Below are positions 30,023-39,060 of a DNA stretch of 64,000 bases, one piece after another. Location: assembly GCF_018128965.1 (NCBI RefSeq), contig NZ_JAAEDH010000012.1, positions 1 to 64,000 on the forward strand. Reading direction: 5' to 3'. Numbering within the stretch: position 1 is the stretch's first letter; every line of letters begins with the position of its first letter. Position numbers and translations under genes: made by a program. The DNA is from Plastoroseomonas arctica (GTDB taxonomy: Bacteria > Pseudomonadota > Alphaproteobacteria > Acetobacterales > Acetobacteraceae). A model generated the notes under the pieces. It ran no database searches. It was not told the DNA's origin and saw only the letters and a list, made by a program, of their open reading frames with translations.

Positions 30023-30730
30023 TCAGGCGGCGATCTCGACCAGGACGAGTTCAGCATCCTCCTGCGCGGTAATTGCGATTTCGCGCTCATCGCGGATCGC
30101 CGCACCGTCGCGGGCCTGGAGCGCGACGCCGTTCACGGTCACGGCACCCGTCGCCGGCACCAGGTAGGCGGCGCGGCCGGGGGAGAACAGCTGCGTCAGG
30201 GTCTGGCCCTTCTTCAGCGTCGTCGCCATCACCGCCGCATTGGCGTTGATGTGCAACGCGTCGCCCGCGGCATCCTCGGGCCGACCGGAGGCCAGCACCT
30301 CGAAGCCGCCTTCGCGCGTCGTCTTCGGGAAGGCCTTGGCACCCCAGCTGGGCTTGGCGCCGCGCTCATCCGTCTCGATCCAGATCTGGAAGAGGCGGGT
30401 TGTCACCTTCTCCTTGTTGTACTCGGCGTGGACGACGCCGCTGCCCGCCGACATCACCTGCACGTCGCCGGCTTCGGTGCGGCCTTCGTTGCCGAGGCTG
30501 TCCTGGTGGGTGATCGCGCCTTCGCGGACATAGGTGATGATTTCCATGTCGCGGTGGGGATGCGGGTCGAAGCCCTTTCCGGCGGCGATCTCGTCATCGT
30601 TCCAGACGCGCAGCTTGCCCCAGGAGTCGCGGGCGGTGTTGCGGTAGTGGCCGAAGGAGAAATGATGGTTGGCGTTGAGCCAGCCGAAATTGGCCTTGCC
30701 GAGGCTGGCGAATGGGCGGTGCTCGATCAT
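30023..30730 (-). CDS. Pirin family bicupin protein (YhhW-like)
   Basis: A 235-residue two-cupin protein. The N-terminal cupin carries the pirin metal site: DPHPHRDMEIITYV with two His ligands, then a third His in ITHQDSLGNEG and Glu in later HAEYN. Bacterial pirins such as E. coli YhhW degrade quercetin in vitro, with iron or other divalent metal; in vivo roles are unclear. GAKAFPKTTREGGFEVLAS and VTVNGVALQARDGAAI belong to the C-terminal cupin. The ATG at 30730 gives MIEHRPFASLGKANFGWL, the common family start. It stands alone between the AsmA gene and the uspA terminator. Confidence 0.93.
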   Translation of the reverse strand: MIEHRPFASLGKANFGWLNANHHFSFGHYRNTARDSWGKLRVWNDDEIAAGKGFDPHPHRDMEIITYVREGAITHQDSLGNEGRTEAGDVQVMSAGSGVVHAEYNKEKVTTRLFQIWIETDERGAKPSWGAKAFPKTTREGGFEVLASGRPEDAAGDALHINANAAVMATTLKKGQTLTQLFSPGRAAYLVPATGAVTVNGVALQARDGAAIRDEREIAITAQEDAELVLVEIAA

Positions 30731-30869
30731 GGGTCTGTCTCCGATGCCGCCTATGGGGCGGCGTTGCGGATGAGATAGGGCGCCGGGTGCAGGCTCGCCA
30801 TAGCGGCCCGGCGATGGCCGTAATGGCGTGCCGGTGATGACGCCGTCGAGCCGCCAACGCCACGAACAC

Positions 30870-30919
30870 CAAAAATCAAGAATGAAAGAACGGGGCCGGG
30901 GAAATTCCTTACCCCGGCC
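30870..30919 (-). terminator. Rho-independent terminator of uspA (GGGGAAATTC hairpin)
   Basis: GGCCGGGG (30894-30901) and CCCCGGCC (30912-30919) form a perfect 8-bp stem around AAATTCCTTA. On the minus strand it starts 22 bases after the uspA stop and is followed by a T-rich run (GTTCTTTCATTCTTGATTTTT). The plus strand tail TTCTTCCTT is also pyrimidine-rich. A near copy of the whole 55-base element lies at 59745-59800. Confidence 0.8.
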
Positions 30920-30941
30920 TTCTTCCTTGCTCAATGCGCTC

Positions 30942-31820
30942 CTAGCGGCACATCAGAACGGGAATATCCGCATTCTCCAGCACGTGCCTCGTCACCCCGC
31001 CCAGGATCAGCTGGCGCAGGCGCGAATGGCTGTACCCGCCCATAACCAGAAGGTCGGCGGCGAAGTCGCGCGTGGCGCCGAGCAGCCCCGCACCCACTTC
31101 GCGCGTCATCGGCTTGAAGGTGGTGATTTCGGCGGCGATGCCGTGCCAGCGCAGGTATGTCTGGATACCCTCCGCGGGCGGGCCGCGGCGCTGGTATTCG
31201 GCAGCCGTGAGGATGCGCACCGCATTCGCCTTGTGCAGCCAGGGCAGGGCGGCGGCGACGGCGGCCGCACTTTCGGCGGTGCCGTTCCAGGCGATGCAGA
31301 CCCGACTGCCGATTTCGGCGGGCGCCTCTCGCGGCGCGATCAGCACGGGACGGCCGGAGTCGAACAGAACGGCGTGCAGCGCGTCGGAGGAGGAGACATC
31401 CTCGCCGGCCTCGGGGTGCGGCACCACGGCGATGTCGTAGAGGCGCGATTGCTGCGCCACGACCTCTTCCTCACGCCCGGCGACGGAGGAGAAGGACAGC
31501 GTCGGCGCGTCGGCCTTGGCGGCGGTGTCCGGGTCCTCGGCGAGGGTCACGCCGGAGGCGGCGGAGGCAAAGCGCTCGAACAGGCCGCGCACGCGGCCGG
31601 CGCGGTCGCCGCTTTCGCGTTCGGTCGCAGCCATCATCTCCTCGATCATCGCGCCCGACAGGCCTTCGCCCGCGAGCGGGGCCACGTCGCGCGCATCCAC
31701 GCGCACATGCAGGCAGTGGACATGGGCGTGCCAGATGCGCGCGGTGATCAGCGCGGTGGCGAGCGCCGATTCACCCGCGGCGGTGCCGGTGAGCGGCAGC
31801 AGCAGACGACGATAGGCCAT
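30942..31820 (-). CDS. Universal stress protein with two Usp domains
   Basis: A 292-residue tandem UspA protein. Domain 1 begins YRRLLLPLTGTAAGESALATA; domain 2 begins SRVCIAWNGTAESAAAVAAA and ends with the nucleotide-binding loop DLLVMGGYSHSRLRQLILGGVTRHVL, where G-x2-G-x9-G(S/T) gives ATP binding in the family. Tandem Usp proteins respond to stress and starvation; targets are not known. The ATG at 31820 gives MAYRRLLLPL directly at the first strand. It is monocistronic, with its own terminator at 30870-30919. Confidence 0.93.
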   Translation of the reverse strand: MAYRRLLLPLTGTAAGESALATALITARIWHAHVHCLHVRVDARDVAPLAGEGLSGAMIEEMMAATERESGDRAGRVRGLFERFASAASGVTLAEDPDTAAKADAPTLSFSSVAGREEEVVAQQSRLYDIAVVPHPEAGEDVSSSDALHAVLFDSGRPVLIAPREAPAEIGSRVCIAWNGTAESAAAVAAALPWLHKANAVRILTAAEYQRRGPPAEGIQTYLRWHGIAAEITTFKPMTREVGAGLLGATRDFAADLLVMGGYSHSRLRQLILGGVTRHVLENADIPVLMCR

Positions 31821-31918
31821 GGCGATGCTCCCGTTGGGCGAGTGTGCGCGACTATCGCGAGAGGTGCGCGGCAAAGGCAAGCGTTTCGCAGTATACCATC
31901 GTGTCGCCGCATCCGCGA

Positions 31919-33358
31919 TCACCCTGGCACGAGCGCGAGCGCCTTGGTGAGAAGTGCCGGATCCAGCGCATCGACGCGGTGCCAGGCGATGGCGCCGGGA
32001 TCGGCGGCCGCGGTCCGCGCGAGGACCGCGGCATCGGCATCCGACGCATCCCCGCGCCGCGCCGCAATGCGCGCCTGCAGCACGGGCAGCGGCGCCTCCA
32101 GCCACAGCCCGGTGAATACCGCGCCGGCGCGCCGTGCCGTTGCCTCGATCTCCGCACGCATGGCCGGGTCGTACCAGACCGCGTCTGCGACGACGCCATG
32201 CCCCGCCGCCAGCGCCGCGCCGGCTGCGGCGAACAGGTCCGCGTGCACCTTCGCCGATGCCTCGGGCCGGTAGGACTCAGGCGGCAACCTGGTCTCCGGC
32301 GCGACGCCGTGCTGGCGCTTCCTGATCTCGTCGGATCGCAGCAGCAGGGCGCCGGGCGCGGCGCCGATCGCCGGCGCCAGCGCGCGGGCCAGGTGGGACT
32401 TGCCGGTGCCCTGCAGCCCGCCGATCGCGACCAGGTGCTGCGGGCGCGGCTCCAGGTAGTCGAGGGCGGCCTTGCGATACGCCTCGGAGGGATGGCCGCG
32501 CCGGGCTTCCACATGTGCGCGGATCAGCGCGCGCAGCGACAGGAAGATCGGCAGCGCGGCCAGGAACCCGCCGTCGCCCGTCACGGCCACGTAGCGGTTC
32601 AGCACGCGGTTCGCCGCCGCCCGGCCGTGGCGATGCTCGAGGTCCATGAGCAGGAAGGCGAGGTCGTATCCGGTGTCGATGGTGGCCAGCTCCTCGTCGA
32701 ATTCGAGTGCGTCGAAGGGCGTGGGCCGTCCGTCGAGCAGGCAGAGATTGGCCAGATGCAGGTCGCCATGGCAGCGGCGGAAAAACCCCTGCGCGACGCG
32801 GGCACGCAGCAGGGGCGCGACGGCGGCAAGCATGGCCTCCGGCCGCCATTCGTCGAGTGCGAGGCCCACCGCAAGTCCGGCCGCTCGATTGCCCTCGATG
32901 ACCCGTTGCATGGCGGCGGGGGCATCGCCCGCGCGGCGCGGTGCGGCCGCGTGCAGCGCGGCGACCGCATCGGCGATGGCGTCCAGCATCTCGGGCGGGA
33001 TTTCCTCCATCACATCGAGGAAGGTTCCGGGCGCGAGGGGTGCCATGCGCAGCACCCATTCGAGTGCCTCGCCCTCGCCGCCCAGGCGCAAGCCGCCACC
33101 GGGTGCGCGGGTCACCGCGACCACGTCGCGGTACAGCGCCGGCGCGGTTGGCGCGTTGAGCGCCAGTTCGCGGCGGCAGAACGCCTCCCGCGACCCAAGG
33201 GTCGAGAAATCGAGGAAGCCGAGAGCGACGGCCTTCTTCATCTTCAGCGCCTCGGCCGCACCCACGTAGACCGCGCTGATATGCGTCTCGATCGGCGTTG
33301 CGCCGGTGTGGCGGGCGAGGAACGCCGCCACCTCGGCCTGCGACGCCGGGATGGTCAC
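31919..33358 (-). CDS. Fused aminoglycoside-phosphotransferase-like / AAA ATPase protein
   Basis: A 479-residue two-domain protein. The N-terminal part (about 1-315) resembles the APH/choline kinase fold, with the catalytic loop [20 protein letters not shown] and the metal-binding [17 protein letters not shown]. The C-terminal part (about 325-479) is a small P-loop kinase, Walker [11 protein letters not shown] in [18 protein letters not shown]. This architecture is known from conserved bacterial proteins of unknown substrate (COG2187 joined to COG0645); assignment to antibiotic resistance is not justified. The ATG overlaps the pdxH TGA, so it is translationally coupled to pdxH. Confidence 0.85.
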   Translation of the reverse strand: MTIPASQAEVAAFLARHTGATPIETHISAVYVGAAEALKMKKAVALGFLDFSTLGSREAFCRRELALNAPTAPALYRDVVAVTRAPGGGLRLGGEGEALEWVLRMAPLAPGTFLDVMEEIPPEMLDAIADAVAALHAAAPRRAGDAPAAMQRVIEGNRAAGLAVGLALDEWRPEAMLAAVAPLLRARVAQGFFRRCHGDLHLANLCLLDGRPTPFDALEFDEELATIDTGYDLAFLLMDLEHRHGRAAANRVLNRYVAVTGDGGFLAALPIFLSLRALIRAHVEARRGHPSEAYRKAALDYLEPRPQHLVAIGGLQGTGKSHLARALAPAIGAAPGALLLRSDEIRKRQHGVAPETRLPPESYRPEASAKVHADLFAAAGAALAAGHGVVADAVWYDPAMRAEIEATARRAGAVFTGLWLEAPLPVLQARIAARRGDASDADAAVLARTAAADPGAIAWHRVDALDPALLTKALALVPG

Positions 33359-33942
33359 GGATACAGCGCTTCGATCGACCAGCCTTCGGAAGCGCGATGG
33401 AAGACGCGGCGCTCATGCAGGCGGAAGGGCATGTCGCGCCAGAACTCGATGCGCGACGGCACCACCCGGAAGCCGGACCAGAAGTCGGGGCGGGGGATCT
33501 CGCCGATCGGGTATGTCATGGTGATCTCCGCCACCCGCTTCTCCAGTGCGAAGCGCGACTCGAGCGGGCGCGACTGCCGGCTGGCCCAGGCGCCGATCCG
33601 CGAGCCGCGCGCGCGGGAGGCGTAGTAGGCATCGGCCTCCGCGGCGGTCACGGCCTCCACCTGGCCCTCGACCCGGACGGAGCGCGCCAGCGTCTTCCAG
33701 TGGAAGCAGAGTGCGGCCTGCGGGTTGGCCGCCAGCTCCCCGCCCTTGCGGCTTTCGAGGTTGGTGTAGAAGACGAATCCGCGCGCATCGACATCCTTGA
33801 GCAGCACCATCCGCGCCGACGGCGCGCCGGTCGCCGTGCTGGTCGCCAGGCACATCGCGTTGGGGTCGTTGGGCTCGGAGGCCGTGGCCTCCGACATCCA
33901 GGTGCCAAACAGGGCGATCGGGTCCTCGGTGGTGGGGTCCAT
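33355..33942 (-). CDS. pdxH: Pyridoxamine 5'-phosphate oxidase
   Basis: FMN enzyme oxidising pyridoxine or pyridoxamine 5'-phosphate to PLP with oxygen. 195 residues, normal length. Family blocks: [59 protein letters not shown] (phosphate and PLP contacts) and the C-terminal [15 protein letters not shown] and R-LHER-R segment. It is divergent from fabI with 93 bases between starts and overlaps the kinase/ATPase gene by four bases. Confidence 0.97.
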   Translation of the reverse strand: MDPTTEDPIALFGTWMSEATASEPNDPNAMCLATSTATGAPSARMVLLKDVDARGFVFYTNLESRKGGELAANPQAALCFHWKTLARSVRVEGQVEAVTAAEADAYYASRARGSRIGAWASRQSRPLESRFALEKRVAEITMTYPIGEIPRPDFWSGFRVVPSRIEFWRDMPFRLHERRVFHRASEGWSIEALYP

Positions 33943-34035
33943 GCGGTATCCTGGGTGGCCTTGGGGGGTTGAAGGGGGTATGGCGCATGTGCCACCACAC
34001 TCCCCGCTCTACAACCAGGCGAGACCTCCGGCGCC

Positions 34036-34878
34036 ATGAATGACGCGACCCCGATGACCTCCCTGCCGACCGGTACGCTGATGCAGGGCCGCCGCGGTCT
34101 GATCATGGGCGTGGCGAATGACCGTTCCATCGCCTGGGCGATCGCGCGCGCCGTCGCGGCGCAGGGGGCGGAGCTGGCCTTCACCTATCAGGGCGAGGCG
34201 CTGGAGAAGCGCGTCCGGCCGCTGGCGGCGAGCGTGCAGTCCGACATCGTGCTGCCCTGCGATGTCAGCTCGGACGAGGACATGGACCGCGCCTTCGCGG
34301 TGCTGGCCGAGAAATGGGGCAAGCTCGATTTCCTGGTCCACGCCATCGGCTTCGCCGACAAGCAGTTCCTGCGTGGCCGCTTCATCGACACGCCGCGCGA
34401 GGCGTTTCTCCAGGCGCTCGACATCTCCTGCTATTCCTTCGCCGCTGCCGGACGCCGCGCCGCGGCGATGATGCGCGAGGGCGGGTCGTTGCTGACGCTC
34501 AGCTATCTCGGTGCGGAGAAATGGGTGCCGCACTACAACGTCATGGGCGTGGCGAAGGCCGCGCTGGAGGCCTCGGTGCGCTACATGGCGGCCGACCTTG
34601 GCCCCGACGGGGTGCGGGTGAACGCGATCAGCGCGGGGCCGATCAAGACGCTGGCGGCGAGCGGGATCGGCGATTTCCGCTACATCTTGAAATGGAACCA
34701 GTACAACGCGCCGATGCAGCGCAACGTGACGCTCGACGAAGTGGGCGGGGCGGGGCTGTACCTGCTCTCGCCGCTGTCCACGGGCGTGACGGGCGAGGTG
34801 CATCATGTTGATTGCGGCTACCACGTCATCGGGATGAAGCACCCCGACGCGCCGGACCTGACGATCGAGAAGGGCTGA
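34036..34878 (+). CDS. fabI: Enoyl-ACP reductase FabI (NADH)
   Basis: Last step of each elongation cycle in type II fatty acid synthesis, reducing trans-2-enoyl-ACP. 280 residues of the short-chain dehydrogenase fold: [18 protein letters not shown] is the FabI version of the nucleotide loop; [34 protein letters not shown] supplies the catalytic Tyr-x6-Lys (YNVMGVAK); and [20 protein letters not shown] closes the site. FabI is the target of triclosan in other bacteria. It is followed by aroC with a 29-base gap and probably shares its transcript. Confidence 0.96.
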   Translation: MNDATPMTSLPTGTLMQGRRGLIMGVANDRSIAWAIARAVAAQGAELAFTYQGEALEKRVRPLAASVQSDIVLPCDVSSDEDMDRAFAVLAEKWGKLDFLVHAIGFADKQFLRGRFIDTPREAFLQALDISCYSFAAAGRRAAAMMREGGSLLTLSYLGAEKWVPHYNVMGVAKAALEASVRYMAADLGPDGVRVNAISAGPIKTLAASGIGDFRYILKWNQYNAPMQRNVTLDEVGGAGLYLLSPLSTGVTGEVHHVDCGYHVIGMKHPDAPDLTIEKG

Positions 34879-34907
34879 GGTCCGCGCCATCGCGGCCTTC
34901 GACGACC

Positions 34908-36014
34908 ATGTCGCACAACACCTTCGGCCACCTGTTCCGCGTCACCACCTGGGGCGAAAGCCATGGGCCGGCGATTGGCTGCGTCGTGGATGGCGTGCCG
35001 CCGCGCATCCCGCTCACCGAAGCTGATATCCAGCCCTTTCTCGACCGCCGCCGTCCCGGCCAGAGCAAGTTCGTGACGCAACGGCAGGAGCCCGACGTCG
35101 TCCGAATCCTATCCGGCGTCATGGACGGCATGACCACCGGCACGCCCATCGCGCTGCACATCGATAATGAGGACCAGCGCTCCCGCGACTACGGCGAGAT
35201 CAAGGACCGGTTCCGGCCTGGGCACGCCGACATCACCTATGAGTTGAAATACGGCATGCGCGATTATCGCGGGGGTGGCCGTTCCTCGGCGCGGGAGACC
35301 GCGATGCGGGTCGCCGCCGGTGCCATCGCGCGCAAGGTGCTGGGCGCGGGCGTGGTGTTGCGCGGGGCGCTGGTGAATATTGGCGGCGACGCGGTGGACC
35401 GGAACCACTGGGATTGGGCAGAGGTCGAGCGCAACGCCTTCTGGTGCCCCGACCCGGTCGCCGCCGCGCGGTGGGAGGCGATGCTGCTGGAGGCGCGCAA
35501 GGCCGGCTCCTCGCTCGGCGCGATCATCGAGATCGAGGCGACCGGCGTCCCGCCCGGCCTCGGCGCGCCGATCTATGCGAAGCTCGATGCTGACATCGCC
35601 GGCGCGCTGATGGGTATCAACGCGGTCAAGGGTGTCGAGATCGGTGACGGCTTTGCCGCCGCTGCGCTGTCCGGCGAAGGCAATGCGGACGAGATGCGCA
35701 TGGAGCCCGATGGCCGCGTGCGGTTCGAATCCAATCATGCTGGCGGCATCCTGGGCGGGATTTCGACCGGGCAGCCCATCGTCGCGCGCTTCGTGGTGAA
35801 GCCCACCTCCTCGATCCTGACGCCGCGGCGGTCCGTCGATCGCGCGGGCAGGGACGTCGAGATCGTTACCAAGGGTCGGCACGACCCGTGTGTCGGCATC
35901 CGCGCGGTCCCGGTGGGTGAGGCCATGCTCGCCTGCGTGCTGGCCGACCACCTGCTGCGCCACCGCGCGCAGAACCCGGACGCGCCGGACGTGGCACGGC
36001 TTCCACGAAACTGA
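34908..36014 (+). CDS. aroC: Chorismate synthase
   Basis: Final shikimate pathway enzyme: EPSP to chorismate, needing reduced FMN. 368 residues. Signatures: [20 protein letters not shown] near the start, [16 protein letters not shown], the [20 protein letters not shown] block, and [19 protein letters not shown] followed by FVVKPTSSI. The ATG at 34908 ([16 protein letters not shown]) fits the family N-terminus exactly. It lies 29 bases after fabI. Confidence 0.97.
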   Translation: MSHNTFGHLFRVTTWGESHGPAIGCVVDGVPPRIPLTEADIQPFLDRRRPGQSKFVTQRQEPDVVRILSGVMDGMTTGTPIALHIDNEDQRSRDYGEIKDRFRPGHADITYELKYGMRDYRGGGRSSARETAMRVAAGAIARKVLGAGVVLRGALVNIGGDAVDRNHWDWAEVERNAFWCPDPVAAARWEAMLLEARKAGSSLGAIIEIEATGVPPGLGAPIYAKLDADIAGALMGINAVKGVEIGDGFAAAALSGEGNADEMRMEPDGRVRFESNHAGGILGGISTGQPIVARFVVKPTSSILTPRRSVDRAGRDVEIVTKGRHDPCVGIRAVPVGEAMLACVLADHLLRHRAQNPDAPDVARLPRN

Positions 36015-36152
36015 CGCATCCGTGAATACTTGACGGCTGCACTCGGACAAGCGAACATTCTGTTGCAAAGCAACATGGCGTCGTGACGTCGCGTGCCGGG
36101 GCAATCCCGGTGACGCGGTCGGCGGTGTCATGGTCAGCAAGGAAGATCCGCA

Positions 36153-37346
36153 GTGGACGACATGCCGCCCGCAGGCCAGGCGCTTTCCGGCTTTCTCCGG
36201 CTTTGTGGGACTCGCGTGTTCGAGAAACGGCTCACGGAGCTGGGCCGGCGCACGCAATCGGGTGCCTTGCAGGGCCGCGCGGCCCAGCAGCGCCATGCGT
36301 TGGAATTCGCCCTCGCCCGCGTCGCCGACCCGCGCACGCCGAACCGGGCGAGCCTCGCCGAGCGCCGCATTGGGGATTTCGCCCGCGGCGTGACCGCACT
36401 CGCGACATCCCTGCCGCCCATCGCGCGCCGCCGCCTGAAGGACCAGGTCGAGGCGGCGCTGCAGGGAGAGGCGACCCTGGTGCCGCTGTTCCACCTCGTC
36501 CGCACCGCCGCCCTGCACAAGGCGCGCGGATTTACCGTGCGCTTCTGCGGCCTGCTCGACGAGGCGCCGTTCGACCTCACCATCGCGCGCGACGGCGTCG
36601 AGGCGGAGATCGCATGCGAGACCATCTCCGCCGAGGAAGGCCGGCCGCTGCACAAGGGCGACTGGTACGCGCTGGTCGACCGGATCAATCCCGAGCTGCA
36701 GACCTGGCTCGCGGCGCATCCGGGCCGCTATCTTCTCAAGATGACGCTGCCCGAGGGTGTGAGCTCGGGCCAGCAGCTGGCCGAGTTGCACCGGCGCATC
36801 TCCGACCTGCTTCAGGCGGAGAAGCGCCAGGACCACAGCGCCGGCGCCGTGCTGAAGCTTGATCCCCTGGTGCTCGCCGGGGCGCAGGCCGCGCCCGGTC
36901 TTTCGGCGCAGCTGCGCGCCCAGTTCGGGCGCGAAGCGCATCTCGCCGTCACCACGTCGGCCGAGGGGCGCGGAGTCTTCGTCATGGCAGCACGGGCCGG
37001 GCGCGAGGATGAGATTTCCGCCGCCGTGTGCCGACGCATGGCGATGGCGGCGCCCACGCGCCTGTCCGGGCGCAAGCCGGGCATCCTGGCGATGTTCCTC
37101 GACGACCTCGACCGTGCCGAATGGCGGGCGCTGCGCTCCACACTGGAACTTGAAGGAGCGGCGCGCCGCTTCCTGACGGACCCGGCGGCGCGGCCGCTTG
37201 TTGCGATCACCTGCGCCTCGCGCATGGAGCTTTATGGCCTTGCGGAGCCCGATTCGGCGCCGGGCGGCGAGCTGCGCTTCCGCAATCCGCTGCACCCGGC
37301 GGCCAAGAACGCGGCGCTGGCGGCGGCGGTCACGTCTTCGGTGTAG
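36153..37346 (+). CDS. Conserved-looking hypothetical protein with PD-(D/E)xK-like core
   Basis: A 397-residue protein I cannot assign. The N-terminal 110 residues are helical and basic. Around residues 127-160 the pattern FTVRF...FDLTIARDGVEAEIACETIS resembles the core of PD-(D/E)xK nucleases, in which an Asp (D141) is followed by an Ile/Val-rich strand with E-x-E-C-K; here the strand is E150-A-E152-I-A-C-E156, so the usual Lys is missing. The rest is mixed alpha/beta with a conserved-looking end (AITCASRMELYGL). Start is a GTG at 36153, with an ATG nine bases later. It follows aroC by 138 bases. A structural or inactive nuclease-fold role is speculation. Confidence 0.7.
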   Translation: MDDMPPAGQALSGFLRLCGTRVFEKRLTELGRRTQSGALQGRAAQQRHALEFALARVADPRTPNRASLAERRIGDFARGVTALATSLPPIARRRLKDQVEAALQGEATLVPLFHLVRTAALHKARGFTVRFCGLLDEAPFDLTIARDGVEAEIACETISAEEGRPLHKGDWYALVDRINPELQTWLAAHPGRYLLKMTLPEGVSSGQQLAELHRRISDLLQAEKRQDHSAGAVLKLDPLVLAGAQAAPGLSAQLRAQFGREAHLAVTTSAEGRGVFVMAARAGREDEISAAVCRRMAMAAPTRLSGRKPGILAMFLDDLDRAEWRALRSTLELEGAARRFLTDPAARPLVAITCASRMELYGLAEPDSAPGGELRFRNPLHPAAKNAALAAAVTSSV

Positions 37347-37458
37347 TGCCACAATCCTGAAACCGCCCTGACACCGGCGCGTTTCCGTCATGTTCATCAC
37401 TGCATATTCAGTCTGACGGAATGGCGTGCGGCCCCCGACGCAAAGGATTTGTCTGGCC

Positions 37459-37605
37459 ATGAGCGAGCTGGTTGTTGATCGGAAGCGCGAGGAAAAGCTC
37501 GCGGAGATCGAGCGCCTGCTGAACGACCCCGAGGCGGAGATGGACGCGCATCGCGTCTGGGCTCTCCTGGCCGAGGTTGCGCGCCCCGCGGTTCATCCCC
37601 GGTAG
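37459..37605 (+). CDS. Small conserved-type protein (48 residues)
   Basis: ATG at 37459 to TAG at 37605. The charged helical sequence runs SELVVDRKREEKLAEIERLL, then NDPEAEMDAHRVWALLAEVA, then RPAVHPR. It resembles short proteins in related alphaproteobacteria that, as I recall, are often labelled 'peptide chain release factor 1'-like, though it has no release factor domain. The codon pattern is as expected for this genome and the composition is clearly protein-like. It overlaps the 3' end of tlyA on the other strand by 13 bases. Confidence 0.65.
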   Translation: MSELVVDRKREEKLAEIERLLNDPEAEMDAHRVWALLAEVARPAVHPR

Positions 37606-38333
37606 AGTGCGCCGATCAGGAACTCCCGGTTTCCTTCCGGCCCGGTGATCGGGCTTTCGGTGATGCCGAGCACGCGCCAGCCCGGCAGAGATGACCACCA
37701 CGCCTCAATGGCGGCGCAGACCTCCGCATGGATCGCGGGGTCGCGCACGACACCACCCTTACCAACTTTGCTTGGTCCTGCCTCGAACTGCGGCTTGATC
37801 AGCGCGCAGGCGAAGGCGCCTGGTGCGGCCAGGGCAAGGGCGGCCGGCAGCACCACGCGCAGGCCGATGAACGCGGCGTCGCACACGATCGCATCGATGG
37901 GGTCGGGGATCAGGTCGCGCGTCAGGTGACGCGCGTTGGTGCGCTCCAGCACACTCACCCGCGGATCGTTGCGAAGCTTCCAATCCAACTGTCCGTTTCC
38001 AACATCCACGGCATAGACGTGGCGCGCGCCGTGATGCAGCAGCACGTCGGTGAAGCCGCCGGTCGAAGCCCCGATGTCGAGGGCCGTGCGCCTGGTCGCA
38101 TCGAAGCCGAAATGCGCAAGGCCATGGTCGAGCTTGAGCCCGCCGCGCGATACCCAGGGATGGTCCTGGCCGCGCAGCGTGAGCGGCGTCTCGGCCGTGA
38201 CCTGATGGCCCGCCTTGTCGATCCGCAGCTCCCCGGAAAACACTTTCCCCGCCAGGATCAGCGCCTGGGCGCGGGTGCGGGTCTCGACGAGGCCGCGTTC
38301 GACGAGCGCCTGGTCCGCGCGCAGCTTCGCCAT
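37593..38333 (-). CDS. TlyA family rRNA 2'-O-methyltransferase / hemolysin-like
   Basis: A 246-residue protein with an N-terminal S4 RNA-binding domain (LRADQALVERGLVETRTRAQALILAGKV) and a FtsJ-type methyltransferase domain. The SAM site is ALDIGASTGGFTDVLLHHGA, and the catalytic K-D-K-E-like set includes SRGGLKLDHG and ALIKPQFEAG. TlyA in mycobacteria methylates 16S C1409 and 23S C1920; the 'hemolysin' label is historical. Ends with ITGPEGNREFLIGALYRG, the conserved C-terminus. Confidence 0.94.
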   Translation of the reverse strand: MAKLRADQALVERGLVETRTRAQALILAGKVFSGELRIDKAGHQVTAETPLTLRGQDHPWVSRGGLKLDHGLAHFGFDATRRTALDIGASTGGFTDVLLHHGARHVYAVDVGNGQLDWKLRNDPRVSVLERTNARHLTRDLIPDPIDAIVCDAAFIGLRVVLPAALALAAPGAFACALIKPQFEAGPSKVGKGGVVRDPAIHAEVCAAIEAWWSSLPGWRVLGITESPITGPEGNREFLIGALYRG

Positions 38334-38399
38334 CAGGAACCGGTGCGCGCCGGGGGCATGGTCGTCATCGCCGGACGCTGACGGTGCGCGGCCGAACGG

Positions 38400-39023
38400 T
38401 CAATCGGCGGCCTGCACAGCCACCGCGATCTCGTTGCGGCGGAGCGGCGGCAACGTCCAGGGCGGATCGTAGAACCAGGAGAACGGCTCGCCCGCGACGC
38501 GCCACCTGGTCGCCGGGAGCTCGGCGAACAGGCGCCGGCGCGCCGCGGCCACGGCCTCGGGGCCGGTGCTGCCGGCATAGCGCAGCACGGCGACCGTCTC
38601 GGCCGGCACCGTGACGATCCTCACCCGGTCATCGAGCGGCACCGGCGGCGTGCGGAGTGCTGCGGGCAGGAAGAAGCGGATGCGGAAGCCGCCGCCGGCC
38701 TGCGGTAGCTGCGCGACGGGCGCCGTCATCGCGATGCGCGTGGGCTCCTGCGCGACGGGCGCGGTCATTGCGATCCGCTGCTCGCCGGAATTGCCGCCGA
38801 AGATGTAGCGGGCGAGGCGATTGAATCCTTCGTTGCGGCTCGCCGTCTCGTCGGCCTCCACCATCGTCTCGGCGGCAAGCCTGGGTGCATAGCGGCGGAT
38901 CTCGATGTCGCCGAAGCGGGCGAGGCTCTCGAAGGCCGGCTCCTCGGTGCCCGACCTCACCCCGACCACGGAGCAGGCCCCGAGGACCACCGCCGACACG
39001 CCGGCCGCCAGTTTCTGCAGCAT
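38400..39023 (-). CDS. SOUL haem-binding family lipoprotein
   Basis: A 207-residue SOUL/HBP-fold protein. The N-terminus MLQKLAAGVSAVVLGACSVVG is a lipoprotein signal with the lipobox LGAC (Cys17). The domain begins FGDIEIRRYAPRLAAETMVE, the hallmark SOUL opening, and includes NRLARYIFGGNSGEQRIAMT. The segment APVAQEPTRIAMTAPVAQ contains an internal duplication of RIAMTAPVAQ that is typical of bacterial members. It ends WFYDPPWTLPPLRRNEIAV. Family members bind haem or porphyrin in eukaryotes; in bacteria the ligand is unproven. Confidence 0.9.
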   Translation of the reverse strand: MLQKLAAGVSAVVLGACSVVGVRSGTEEPAFESLARFGDIEIRRYAPRLAAETMVEADETASRNEGFNRLARYIFGGNSGEQRIAMTAPVAQEPTRIAMTAPVAQLPQAGGGFRIRFFLPAALRTPPVPLDDRVRIVTVPAETVAVLRYAGSTGPEAVAAARRRLFAELPATRWRVAGEPFSWFYDPPWTLPPLRRNEIAVAVQAAD

Positions 39024-39060
39024 CGAAGCCCCTCCATCACCGGCGCCATATGGGGCGGGT

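Noticed and set aside
31919-33358. Aminoglycoside resistance gene
   Set aside because: Only the fold resembles APH; it is fused to a P-loop kinase domain and coupled to pdxH, as in uncharacterised housekeeping-type proteins.
34036-34878. fabI as a general SDR oxidoreductase
   Set aside because: The FabI-specific nucleotide loop ([10 protein letters not shown]) and YNVMGVAK active site outweigh the generic SDR reading.
35716-35735. T-loop-like GGTTCGAATCC resembling a tRNA
   Set aside because: It falls in the coding sequence of aroC, encoding the conserved RFESNHAGG motif, and no acceptor or anticodon arm surrounds it.
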